Source: CAZABP01 sp964483245 (lineage in GTDB: Bacteria > Planctomycetota > UBA1135 > UBA2386). Taken from it: a DNA stretch of 64,000 nt. Shown one piece after another: positions 17,019 through 25,627 of this stretch; the stretch's first letter is position 1, and the number at the start of each line of letters is the position of its first letter. The stretch is from NCBI GenBank assembly GCA_964483245.1, contig CAZABP010000010.1, positions 1 through 64,000 on the forward strand. Direction: 5' to 3'. The notes beneath the pieces were generated by a model that worked only from the letters and a program-made list of their open reading frames with translations, did not search any database and was not told the DNA's origin. Position numbers and translations under genes: made by a program.

Positions 17019-18056
17019 ATGACCGGCGACGAGCCGGGGCGCTACGCACGCCAGGCGCGCTTCGCCGGGATCGGCGCCGCCGGCCAGGCTTCGCTGCGCA
17101 CCAGGCACGTGCTGGTGGTCGGTCTCGGCGCGCTCGGCACGCATTCGGCCGACGCGCTGTGCCGGGCCGGCGTCGGCCGGCTGACGCTGGTGGACCGCGA
17201 CATCGTGGAGCTGCACAACCTGCAGCGGCAGCTGCTGTACGGCGAGGCGGACGCCGCCGCCGCCGCGCCGAAGGCCCTCGCCGCCGCCGCGAAGCTGGCG
17301 ACGATCAACAGCGAAGTGGACCTGCTGCCGATGGTGGCGCAGTTCGACGCGGAGCTGTTCGCGCAGCTCGCGCCGAAGCCGGACCTGATCGTCGACGGGA
17401 CCGACAACTTCGGAACGCGGTACCTGATCAACGACCTCGCCGTGCGCGACGGCGTGCCGTGGATCTACGGCGGCGTCGTCGGCTCCGAAGGCACGGCGAT
17501 GAGCGTGATCCCGGGCACGACCCCTTGTCTGCGCTGTGTTTTTCCGCATGCACCAGCCGGGGGCGAAGTCGCCAACTGCGAGACGGTCGGTGTGCTCGCC
17601 CCCGCCGTCGCCAGCGTCGCGGCGTTCCAGGTGGCGGAGGCACTGAAACTGTTGAGCGGCCATCCGGAGCTGGTGACGCGCGGGGTGCAGGTGCTCGACG
17701 TCTGGCACACGCGGCACGCCACGATGCTGGCCGGCCAACGCCGCGACCCCGACTGCGCGAGCTGTGGCACGCGCGAGTTCCCGGCCCTGCAGCAGGAGCC
17801 GGCGCGGCTCGTCAGCCTGTGCGGCCGCAATGCGGTGCAGGTCCTGCCGCCGCGCGGCACGCGGATCGAGCTGGCGCGGCTCGAACAGAATCTGCGCCCG
17901 GTGGTCCGCGACCTGGTGCGCGCCGGCCCGACGCTGCGGTTCGCCGCCGACGGCCATCGCTTCCAGGTGTTCGACGGCGGCCGCGCGATCGTGTTCGGCA
18001 CCGGCGAGCTCGACCGCGCGCGCGCTCTCTACGACCGCTGGATCGGCGCCGGCTGA
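17019..18056 (+). CDS. ThiF/MoeB/HesA-family E1-like adenylyltransferase
   Basis: These enzymes activate the C-terminus of a small sulfur-carrier protein (ThiS, MoaD) with ATP. The product has the Rossmann VLVVGLGALGTHSADAL (residues about 31-47), TLVDRDIVELHNLQRQLLY, DLIVDGTDNFGTRYLIND, and a CLRC...CASC pair for structural zinc. A Cys in GEVANCETVGVLAP lies in the region of the catalytic/transfer cysteine. The C-terminal 80 residues form an extra small domain (RIELARLEQNLRPV) that may dock the partner. No thiS or moaD is nearby, so the pathway (thiamine, molybdopterin or another) cannot be decided. Confidence 0.85.
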   Translation: MTGDEPGRYARQARFAGIGAAGQASLRTRHVLVVGLGALGTHSADALCRAGVGRLTLVDRDIVELHNLQRQLLYGEADAAAAAPKALAAAAKLATINSEVDLLPMVAQFDAELFAQLAPKPDLIVDGTDNFGTRYLINDLAVRDGVPWIYGGVVGSEGTAMSVIPGTTPCLRCVFPHAPAGGEVANCETVGVLAPAVASVAAFQVAEALKLLSGHPELVTRGVQVLDVWHTRHATMLAGQRRDPDCASCGTREFPALQQEPARLVSLCGRNAVQVLPPRGTRIELARLEQNLRPVVRDLVRAGPTLRFAADGHRFQVFDGGRAIVFGTGELDRARALYDRWIGAG

Positions 18057-18069
18057 GCCGACTACCGCA

Positions 18070-19614
18070 TCAGCGCAACCGCCACGGCGCGTCCGGCTCC
18101 CCGGTGCGCAACCGCCACTCGAAGTACTCGTACGCGACGTGGAACATCAGCTCGTCCGACGCCTCGACACCCCGCGGCAACGCCGCCGGCCGCCGGCCGA
18201 GCCGGTGCGCGATGTAGGTCGCGCCGGACAGCGTCAGGTCGCGCACGAGCGTGAACCAGATGCCGCGCGCGGCGAGGCCCGGATGCGCGCCGCGGCGCCA
18301 CAGCGCACCCTCGATCGGGCCGGCCAGGGCGGAGCGCGGCAGCCGGCCTTCGACCGCCAACGCGCAGGCACGCTCGAGCGCCGGATCCGCCAGTGCGAGC
18401 GGCGTGAACTCGACCACGGCGCCGGCCGCGAAATCGACGAGTGTCCGCTCCGGCAACGGCGCGAGTTGCGCGCGCAGCGACTCGGCCAGTGTCGCGCGCG
18501 TCCGCAACAGCCGCCATGAGATCGCGAGCGCCGCGGCGCCACCGAGCGCGGGGTCCCCACTCCAGGCCTCGAGTGCGGCCGGCAGCAGATCCAGCTCGCC
18601 GGCCAACACGTAGTCGACGACGAGCGCCGCGCGTTCCCCCGGCTGCAGGCGCAGTGACGGCTCGGCGAGGAGCCACCCGGCACGCCGCGCCGCCATGCGC
18701 CCATTCGGCAGGAAACAGAACGGCAGCAGCAGCTCCGGCGGCGGCGGCATCAGCGGCTGGCGGAGGGCCTCGAGCGGCGCGATCGAACCGCCGAGGCAGA
18801 ACGCGGCCGCGCGGCGCAGCTCTTCGGCCCCGGCATCGGCGCGTTGGAACAGGCGCGCCGCCTCCTTGATCCGCAGGTCCTCCTCGGCGCCGATCGGATG
18901 CGGCGCCAGGAACGCCGCGCGCAGCACGAGATCCTGGTCGTCGCGCGCCCGCTTCGCCTCGACCCAGCGGCTCAGGCGCACCCCTTCGCCGGCGCCCGCC
19001 AACAGCGCCGCGGCGATCACGCTGGCGTCGTTGTGCTGCGCCAGCTCCTTCGGCCAGCTGCGACCCCCCGGCAGGAAACGCGTCGAGGCGAGCAACGCCG
19101 CGACCTGCACGGCGGGCGTCCCGCCGCGGCTGCTGAGCGTCGTCAGCCCGGGGGCCTCGACGGCGACGCTCGGGCCGAGCGCGAGCATCAACAACCCGAG
19201 GAAGCGCTCCTCGGCATCACGCGGCAGGCGTGGCGTCCGTTCCTCGGCGAGGACCTGTTCCAGCAGCACCGGATCGGCCGCCGCCAGCGCGCCGAGGTAG
19301 AGGTGGCGGAGCTTGGCGTGCGACTCGTTCTTCCACAGCTCGAGCAGCAGCGGCCCGGCGGCCGGCCCGAGCCCCTCCGCCAGCCGCCAGCCGGTGCTCC
19401 AGCCGGGTGGAATCGTCGGATCGAACGCCGCGCGCCACCGCTCGGTCAGACCGGCGGTCCCGGCTCCGAACGCGAGCGTGTCGCGCGCCGCCGGGACCTG
19501 CGCCGGGACCCCACCTTGAGGGGCGAGGAAGGCGGTGCCGATAGACCCGAGCATCAGCCAGGCCGCCCATCCGGTCCTCCCGGATGCCGGCCAGTCAGGG
19601 AAACGCGCCGTCAC
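18070..19614 (-). CDS. Exported helical-repeat protein of unknown function
   Basis: Not assigned to a family. A GTG start at 19614 gives a signal-like region (GWAAWLMLGSIGTAFLAPQ). An internal ATG at 19554 would give a shorter signal and leave room for promoters. The rest of the 514 residues is Ala/Leu-rich with HEAT/TPR-like amphipathic helices (LRHLYLGALAAADPVLLEQVL, AALLAGAGEGVRLSRWVEA, LRRAAAFCLGGSIAPLEAL). Its start is 1 nt from the divergent 19616 gene, which suggests shared control. It converges with the ThiF-like gene with a 13-nt gap. Confidence 0.65.
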   Translation of the reverse strand: MTARFPDWPASGRTGWAAWLMLGSIGTAFLAPQGGVPAQVPAARDTLAFGAGTAGLTERWRAAFDPTIPPGWSTGWRLAEGLGPAAGPLLLELWKNESHAKLRHLYLGALAAADPVLLEQVLAEERTPRLPRDAEERFLGLLMLALGPSVAVEAPGLTTLSSRGGTPAVQVAALLASTRFLPGGRSWPKELAQHNDASVIAAALLAGAGEGVRLSRWVEAKRARDDQDLVLRAAFLAPHPIGAEEDLRIKEAARLFQRADAGAEELRRAAAFCLGGSIAPLEALRQPLMPPPPELLLPFCFLPNGRMAARRAGWLLAEPSLRLQPGERAALVVDYVLAGELDLLPAALEAWSGDPALGGAAALAISWRLLRTRATLAESLRAQLAPLPERTLVDFAAGAVVEFTPLALADPALERACALAVEGRLPRSALAGPIEGALWRRGAHPGLAARGIWFTLVRDLTLSGATYIAHRLGRRPAALPRGVEASDELMFHVAYEYFEWRLRTGEPDAPWRLR

Positions 19615-19615
19615 G

Positions 19616-22600
19616 ATGGCTCAACCGCAGGAAGCACTGCAGAGCGAAGAAGTCGACTTCCTGCTCGGGAGCCAGGGCCCCGCGGCCGAGACGTCCGAAC
19701 CGGATGGCGGCGCGACGATGCAGGGGGACCTCACGCAGGTCAACCTCGCCGACATCTTCCAGACCGTCGCGGCGGCACAGATGTCGGGGCGGCTGCGGGT
19801 CCACAACAGCACCGACCAGCGCGACATCTTTTTCCGCGAGGGGTTGGCGTTCAACCTCGTCCCGCCACGCATCGAGACGAAGCGCCTGGGGCAGCAGCTG
19901 ATCCGCGCAGGTCTCGTCACGGTCGACGAGATGCGCTCTGCGCTGCTCGAACAGAAGAAGACGCGCATCCCGCTGACGCGCATCCTCGCCGACCAGGGAC
20001 TGGTCGACCCGATGCAGATGGCGGAGCTGACGATCCACATCTGCGCCGAGGACCTGTACTCGGTGTTCACCTGGAACACCGGCGGGTTCGAGTTCTACAA
20101 GGGCGAAGTCAGCGACCCGGTCCTGCAGGAACGGCTCGAGCTGATGCAGCCGTTCGACGTCAACGGCCTGCTGCTCGAGGTCGCGCGGCGCAGCGACGAG
20201 TGGCAGCGGATCCTGAAGGACCTGCGCTCCACCGACGAGGTGCTGGTGCCGCTCGCCGACGTCGACGTCGAGGCGCTCGACGACGGCTCGCGCGAGCTGT
20301 TCGAAGCACTCGACGGACGGCAGAGCGTCCGCGAAGTCGGTGAGTCGACGCTGCTCGGGCTGTTCGAGGCCGCGCGCCGGCTGCGCAACCTGAAGGAGAA
20401 AGGCTGCATCGAGTTCGCCGACGTCAGCACGATGCTCGACATCGCCGAGCAGCAGATCCGCGCCGGCGACCTCAAGCATGCCGCGGCGACGATCCAGACC
20501 TGGCGCGCGCGCGGCGAGCAGCCGAGCGAGACGAACGTCAAGTACATGGCGTCGCTGCTCGAGCGCTGCGGCGAGAAGCGCCTCGCCAGCAGCTGCCTGA
20601 TCCAGCACGCGTACGGGCTCGACGACGCGGAGAAGATGCTGGAGTTCGCCTGGGAGGCGCGCCGGCTCGATCCTCGCTCGGCCGAGGTCCTGCAGTTCCT
20701 GCAGGGCCGGATGCTCGAATCGGAGACGGCGCAGCCGGACGAGCTGGTCGCCGTCACCGGCGATCTCGCCGACGCGCTCGAGAACGACGGCCTGCTGGAA
20801 GAGGCGCTGACGACGCTGCTCGAGCTCGAGCAGCTGTTGCCGTCGCAGGCGACCAACGTCCTGCGCAAGTCGCGGCTGCTGCATCGGCTCGGCCGCGCCG
20901 AGGAAGCGATCGAAGCGCTGCTCGCGCTGGCGGAGCAGTTCAAGCAGGAGAAGGCGTCGGAGCGCGTAGCGGCGGTCTACGAGCAGATCCTCAAGATCGA
21001 CTACCGGCGCAAGGACATCGCGCGCGCGCTGAAGCAGATCCATGCGGCCGGCCGCGGCCGCAAGCTGAAGATCTCGGTGCTGATCGCCTGCGGGCTGCTG
21101 CTGATCTCGATCGCCGGCTGGGGCTGGATGGTCCATCGCGAGCGCCAGGCGATCCACGCCGTCGTGGAAGACGTGCAGCTGCTGCTGAGCACCGGCGAAC
21201 TCGAGGCGGCGCGCGCGCGGCTGGCAGAGGCCACGATCTCGCTCGGCGAGGGTCCGGAGCTCGAGAGTCTCGGTGAGCGGATCCAGATCGTCACGGCGCG
21301 GGCCGCGGCCAGCATCCAGCGCGAACGGGACGAGGCGCTGAAGGCGCGCATGACGGTCGCGATCGATCACCTGGATCGGGCCGAGATCGGCCAGGCGATG
21401 GCGATCCTCGAAGAGCTGCGCGCGAACCCCGACGCCGCCAAGCTGCTCGAACAGAGCGTCAAGGCGCGCCTGCAGGCGCAGATCACGCGCCTGGAGGCGA
21501 TCGGGCGGGACATGACGGTCAACATGCCGCGTCCGCCGGACCCGCTGCAGAACGAGGCCGCCCGCCGCGCGGCGCTGACCGCGATCGAAAAGCGCTACCC
21601 GGCCGCCGAGCGAGACTACGCCAACGGGCTGCTCGCCGCGCGCCATGATCCGCACTTCCCGGCGTTGCTGCCGGCCGCCGACCTCGACCGCTTGTTCGCG
21701 GCCGCGACCATCGTCGCGACGGCGACCGCACAGGCCGACGACATCCGCCAGCAGTATCAGGCCGCGCTGAACGACCAGCAGGTCGCCAAGCGCCTCGATC
21801 CGGTGTTCATCGCGGCGCGCGAGCAGGAGCGCAAGCACGACTTCGAAGCGGCGCTGCAGTCGTACAAGCGGCTCGAAGAGGAGTACCACATCGACGACGA
21901 GCTGCGCGCGCACATCCGCGACCAGGTCGAGAAGTTCGCCGGCATCCTGCGCTACCTCGAAGTGCTGCGCGAAGCGACGCAGCTCGGTGACTTCAAGACC
22001 GCACAGAGCCAGCTCCGGGCGCTGCAGCGTGCCTACCCGGACATCCCGTTCGCCGACCTGACCCGGCTGCCGCTCGCGATCGAAACCCGCCCCAGCGGTG
22101 CGAGCGTGCGGATCAACGGCGAGTTCATCGGCACGTCCCCGCTCGCCACCAGCTACGTGCCCGGGGTGAAGACCCGCGTACGGATCGAGTACGACGGCTT
22201 CCTGACCGAGGAGACGGTCCTCAGCGGGGACGAAGTCGGGCTGGTCCGCTCGCTGCTCGCACCGCAGCCGCTGTGGCAGGCCAACGTCGACGGTCCGGTG
22301 CACGGCGCGCCGCGCGCGGACGGACGCGGCCAGGTCCTGGTCAGTGACCGGAGCGGCCGCGTCACGCGGATCGACCCGGCCACGGGGCGGCCGACCTGGA
22401 TCTGGGCGAGCAAGGACCTCTCGGGGCTGCTGCCGCCAGCGCTGGCATTCGACAACATGGTCGTCGTCGCGTCGGTCGACGGACCGCTGCGCGGGCTCGA
22501 TCTGCAGACCGGGAATGCGGTCTGGGAGGTTCCGGAGCTGCCCTGCGAGGCGGCACCGGTGGCGGCCTCCGGCGGGATCGTCGTCGCGACGCTGACCGGC

Positions 22601-23227
22601 GACGTGCAGCTGATCAATCCGGCGACCGGCAAGGCGCGCTGGAGTGCACGGATGCCAGGTGCGATCCAGGCCGCTCCTGCCATCAACGGCGAACGCCTGC
22701 TCGTGGTCACCACTGCGGGTCACCTCGCGGCGTTCGACGTCAGCAACGGCAAGCAGACCTGGATGATCGAAGTCGGCAGTACGGTGCTGGCAGCTCCGGC
22801 CGCCGATGCGACGCGTGTGTTCGTCGCCGCGGCTGACGGCCGGCTGATCGCGTACGACCAGCGCAGCGGCGGGCGGGTGTGGACGCGAGGCGGCCATGGT
22901 GATCTGACCGTGGCACCGGTGGTTGGCGAAGGGCGCGTGTTCCTCGCGTCGGACCGCAGGATCCTCAGCTATGCCGGCGACGGCGGCACGGGCGCGAGTT
23001 GGGAAGCACCGGCGACGCTGACGCGCCTGCAGGTGCTGCACGGGCGGCTGTATGCGTCGCGCCGTGACGGTCTGGTCACCGTGTTGGCGCCGGCCACGCT
23101 CGAGCCGATGCACTTGTTGCGCGGTGGCAAGGGATCTGCCACCGGACTGCTGGAGCTGGCCGATGGGCGGCTCGTGGGCGGCTACGAAGATCGCCGCCTG
23201 GTCGCGTTCCCGCCGGTCAAGTCCTGA
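19616..23227 (+). CDS. PATAN (DUF4388)-TPR-PEGA-PQQ multidomain membrane protein
   Basis: The 1203-residue product starts at ATG 19616. Residues about 38-200 contain a DUF4388/PATAN domain (MQGDLTQVNLADIFQTVAAAQ, GRLRVHNSTDQRDIFFREGL, FTWNTGGFEFYKGEV). Residues 290-475 are TPR-like helices. A single membrane segment lies near residues 483-502 (ISVLIACGLLLISIAGWGWM). A long coiled coil follows, then a PEGA domain near 820-875 (AIETRPSGASVRINGEFIGTS). The C-terminus (about 882-1203) is a PQQ-type beta-propeller with repeats such as GRVTRIDPATGRPTWIW and GDVQLINPATGKARW. PATAN domains are regulatory, and the propeller lies across the membrane as a likely sensor, so a transmembrane signalling role is inferred. 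Confidence 0.82.
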   Translation: MAQPQEALQSEEVDFLLGSQGPAAETSEPDGGATMQGDLTQVNLADIFQTVAAAQMSGRLRVHNSTDQRDIFFREGLAFNLVPPRIETKRLGQQLIRAGLVTVDEMRSALLEQKKTRIPLTRILADQGLVDPMQMAELTIHICAEDLYSVFTWNTGGFEFYKGEVSDPVLQERLELMQPFDVNGLLLEVARRSDEWQRILKDLRSTDEVLVPLADVDVEALDDGSRELFEALDGRQSVREVGESTLLGLFEAARRLRNLKEKGCIEFADVSTMLDIAEQQIRAGDLKHAAATIQTWRARGEQPSETNVKYMASLLERCGEKRLASSCLIQHAYGLDDAEKMLEFAWEARRLDPRSAEVLQFLQGRMLESETAQPDELVAVTGDLADALENDGLLEEALTTLLELEQLLPSQATNVLRKSRLLHRLGRAEEAIEALLALAEQFKQEKASERVAAVYEQILKIDYRRKDIARALKQIHAAGRGRKLKISVLIACGLLLISIAGWGWMVHRERQAIHAVVEDVQLLLSTGELEAARARLAEATISLGEGPELESLGERIQIVTARAAASIQRERDEALKARMTVAIDHLDRAEIGQAMAILEELRANPDAAKLLEQSVKARLQAQITRLEAIGRDMTVNMPRPPDPLQNEAARRAALTAIEKRYPAAERDYANGLLAARHDPHFPALLPAADLDRLFAAATIVATATAQADDIRQQYQAALNDQQVAKRLDPVFIAAREQERKHDFEAALQSYKRLEEEYHIDDELRAHIRDQVEKFAGILRYLEVLREATQLGDFKTAQSQLRALQRAYPDIPFADLTRLPLAIETRPSGASVRINGEFIGTSPLATSYVPGVKTRVRIEYDGFLTEETVLSGDEVGLVRSLLAPQPLWQANVDGPVHGAPRADGRGQVLVSDRSGRVTRIDPATGRPTWIWASKDLSGLLPPALAFDNMVVVASVDGPLRGLDLQTGNAVWEVPELPCEAAPVAASGGIVVATLTGDVQLINPATGKARWSARMPGAIQAAPAINGERLLVVTTAGHLAAFDVSNGKQTWMIEVGSTVLAAPAADATRVFVAAADGRLIAYDQRSGGRVWTRGGHGDLTVAPVVGEGRVFLASDRRILSYAGDGGTGASWEAPATLTRLQVLHGRLYASRRDGLVTVLAPATLEPMHLLRGGKGSATGLLELADGRLVGGYEDRRLVAFPPVKS

Positions 23228-23236
23228 AGTCCGTTC

Positions 23237-23258
23237 TCCACCTGTGCTTGCAGGTGGA
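23237..23258 (+). terminator. Hairpin after the PATAN-PQQ gene
   Basis: TCCACCTG TGCTTG CAGGTGGA is a perfect 8-bp stem with a 6-nt loop, beginning 9 nt after the stop codon. There is no T-tract. Confidence 0.45.
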
Positions 23259-23475
23259 TGCAGCCCGCACCCGCAAAGGCTGCACGGCTTTCCGTCGGCT
23301 CGCGCCGTTGCTCGACCGACAGTCCGGTGTCATCGATCGCTGCTCCGGCGAGGCGTGAACCGTTGTGCTTGCGGACAAACAACTTGCGAAACCCGGAGTA
23401 GGCTTGCTGCTAGATGCTGACCGTGGCACGCCAATTGCCCCACAGCTGTTGAGCTCCCACCGAGGAACCGCAGCC

Positions 23476-23802
23476 ATGACCAAGAAACTCTCCTGCCTCG
23501 TCCTGACCTGTGGCCTGGCCCTGCTGACTGCCTGCGCCGATCACGATTCGGGTCGAGTCGTCTCAGTCGACAAATCCCCTCGACCTCCGGTCACGGACGG
23601 CGACGGTGCAGCGTTCGATCCTGCGCCGAAGACGAATGTGCCTCCTGACGGGGAGACCGGCGGCGACGCGGGTAACGGCGGCGGGCACGGTGGCAACCCG
23701 GTGCCGGAACCGTCGACGATCTTCCTGGTCGGAACCGGCCTTGCCGGCGCGGCCTTGCTGAGCCGCCGGCGCAAGCAGCGCCTCGAGCAGCAGGCGGACT
23801 GA
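23476..23802 (+). CDS. Small PEP-CTERM protein with a lipobox
   Basis: The 108-residue product starts at ATG 23476 behind GAGGAA, one of the few good ribosome binding sites here. It combines two sorting signals. The N-terminus has a lipobox (LLTAC, Cys20). The C-terminus has a canonical PEP-CTERM tail: VPEP at 76-79, a hydrophobic helix (TIFLVGTGLAGAALL) and an SRRRKQR basic end. In Gram-negative bacteria PEP-CTERM is processed by exosortase and linked to exopolysaccharide. The linker is Gly/Asp/Asn-rich (GDAGNGGGHGGN). No exosortase gene is in the window. A 9-bp hairpin follows the gene. Confidence 0.82.
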   Translation: MTKKLSCLVLTCGLALLTACADHDSGRVVSVDKSPRPPVTDGDGAAFDPAPKTNVPPDGETGGDAGNGGGHGGNPVPEPSTIFLVGTGLAGAALLSRRRKQRLEQQAD

Positions 23803-23817
23803 GGAACTCGCTGAGCG

Positions 23818-23842
23818 GCACCTTCCCATTCGCGGAAGGTGC
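23818..23842 (+). terminator. Hairpin after the PEP-CTERM gene
   Basis: GCACCTTCC CATTCGC GGAAGGTGC forms a perfect 9-bp stem with a 7-nt loop, 16 nt after the stop. There is no T-tract. Confidence 0.55.
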
Positions 23843-23944
23843 GAGGGTGCAGTCGGCTGCGCAGGTGCGCAGCGGATGCCGCAGGTCACCGGCGGTGCGA
23901 ATCACCGGTTCCTGAGGCGACGCGCGGGTGCGAAGATCCCGCGC

Positions 23945-24706
23945 ATGGCTGTTGGATCTGCACGGCCCGGGCCGGGCCGACGGGCTGACAGGTCGAAGGC
24001 GCGCGCGACCGCGCTGTTCGGCCTGCTCCTCGCCGGTTGCACGGGTGCAGCGCCGGACCCCGTCCCGGGGCCGGACCCGGTCCCCGAGACCCCCGGACCA
24101 TCCGCCACCGTGCATGCGCTGGCACAGGCGCCCCCCGGTGACTGGGCCCACACGATGCCACCGGTGTTGGCGCTGGGCGCCGCCGCCGTCCCCGCCCTGC
24201 GGGCGGAGCTCGCCGCGCGCGGTCCACAACCGGGCCGGCAGGCGCTGGTCGCGGCGCTTGGCGCCACCGGCGGTGCGGCGGCCGCCCCGGACCTGATCCA
24301 GCTGGTGCAGCAGCGTGATCCGCAGGCAGCTGAAGCCGCGCTCGCGTTGGCCCGGACCGGATCCCGCGACGCGATCGGACCGCTGCGCGCCGCAGTCGTC
24401 GATCGCAGCGCCGACACCCTGCTGCGGGCTTCGGCGGCGGCGACGCTGCTCGAGCTCGGCGAACGGGAAGAGGCGGTGCCGTTCCTGGTCGCGGTGCTGC
24501 TGGCATCCACGCCCGCCGGCGCCGAGACCGACCGGTTGCATGGGCTGCCGGCGCGCCCGCGCTGGGCTCACGAGCGGCACATCGCGATCGATGCGATCCG
24601 GCAGGTCTGTGCTGGCGAGACGTTCGGCTTGCACCCGGACGCACCCTGGCCACGGCTCGAAGCCGGTGCGCGCCGGTTCGAAGCAGCGCTCGCGGAGCGG
24701 AAATGA
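23945..24706 (+). CDS. HEAT-repeat lipoprotein
   Basis: ATG 23945 gives a 253-residue product with a positively charged n-region and a lipobox (ALFGLLLAGC, Cys32). A Pro-rich linker and HEAT/PBS-lyase-like helical repeats follow: LALGAAAVPALRAEL, GRQALVAALGATGGAAAAPDL, DPQAAEAALALARTGSRDAIGPL and LLRASAAATLLELGEREEAVPFL. Repeats of this kind usually mediate protein contacts. It overlaps the next gene by 4 nt (ATGA), so the pair is co-translated. Role unknown. Confidence 0.7.
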   Translation: MAVGSARPGPGRRADRSKARATALFGLLLAGCTGAAPDPVPGPDPVPETPGPSATVHALAQAPPGDWAHTMPPVLALGAAAVPALRAELAARGPQPGRQALVAALGATGGAAAAPDLIQLVQQRDPQAAEAALALARTGSRDAIGPLRAAVVDRSADTLLRASAAATLLELGEREEAVPFLVAVLLASTPAGAETDRLHGLPARPRWAHERHIAIDAIRQVCAGETFGLHPDAPWPRLEAGARRFEAALAERK

Positions 24707-25614
24707 TGCCACGTCCGCAGGACTTGCTGCTGGGCGCGCTGCTCGCGGCGGCCCTGCCGCTCGCGGCGCAGACGGCCGATCCGGCACGCGCGGTCGCCCA
24801 GCTCGAAGCGGAGTGGGACGCGGCGCGCGCCAAGGGGGAGCTGGTCCCGCCGGCGGCCCAGCGCGCGGCGATCGAAGCCCTGCTGCGCACGCATGACACC
24901 GTGCAGACGGCGCCGATCTGGCGGCTGCGGCTGCGACTCGCCGAACTGGAGCTGTGCCGCTTCGCCGTGACCGCGGCGCTGCAGCAGTTCGACCGCGTCA
25001 CCGCGGAGGCGCCGTTGCGCGCCACGGATCTGCACGGCGAAGCCGCGCTCGGTGCCGCTTCCTGCCGGCTCGCCATCGGGGAGACCGAGGTCGCGCGCGC
25101 GGCGTTCGAACGGCTGCGCGACGAGCTGACCGGAACGCGCTATGCCGCGCACGCGCAGGCAGCGCTGCAGCGCATCGACGCGCAGCGGCCGTCGGCTGCG
25201 GCCGGCGACCGCGTGCCGGCGCTGCCGCGGCTGCTCGACCTGAGCGGCCGCGCGCAGGAGCTCGGCTTCCCGCGCGGTGCTCCGACGCTGCTGCTGTTCT
25301 GGTCGCCCGACGTGCCGGCGACGGTCGACGCGTTGGACCGGGTCGCCGAGCAGTGGAGCCTGCTCGGGCTGCCGCGCGAGAACCTGCTGACGTTCGGGCT
25401 CGCCGATTCGCCGGAGCTGCTGCGCGAAGTCCGCCGCTCGCTCGGCGTCGACGTCACCGTCGTCCCCTGCCAGCGCGGTGCGCTGGACCCCAGCGTCGTG
25501 ACGCTGCGCGTCGACGCGCTGCCGGCACTGATCCTGCTCGGGCCGGATGGGACGATCCTGGCGCGCGACTTTGCCGCCGCGCGCCTGCGCGAGCTGCTGC
25601 CGGCGCGGCGATGA
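24703..25614 (+). CDS. Exported thioredoxin-fold protein lacking the CxxC motif
   Basis: The 303-residue product has a signal peptide (LLLGALLAAALPLAAQ), a TPR-like helical part (residues about 25-165), then a TlpA/thioredoxin-like domain. The domain pattern is LSGRAQELGFPRGAPTLLLFWSPDVPATVDALDRV and later LRVDALPALILLGPDGTILARDF, including the cis-Pro loop. At the place where FWASWCxxC is expected it reads FWSPDVPAT, so the redox cysteines are gone and a binding or structural role is more likely than thiol oxidoreduction. It is translationally coupled to the HEAT lipoprotein upstream. Confidence 0.68.
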   Translation: MMPRPQDLLLGALLAAALPLAAQTADPARAVAQLEAEWDAARAKGELVPPAAQRAAIEALLRTHDTVQTAPIWRLRLRLAELELCRFAVTAALQQFDRVTAEAPLRATDLHGEAALGAASCRLAIGETEVARAAFERLRDELTGTRYAAHAQAALQRIDAQRPSAAAGDRVPALPRLLDLSGRAQELGFPRGAPTLLLFWSPDVPATVDALDRVAEQWSLLGLPRENLLTFGLADSPELLREVRRSLGVDVTVVPCQRGALDPSVVTLRVDALPALILLGPDGTILARDFAAARLRELLPARR

Positions 25615-25627
25615 GTGCCAGGTCGCG

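Noticed and set aside
23259..23475. Cyclic-di-GMP riboswitch before the PEP-CTERM gene
   Set aside because: A CGCAAAGGCT stretch suggested it, but the conserved GEMM core and tetraloop-receptor pattern could not be laid out.
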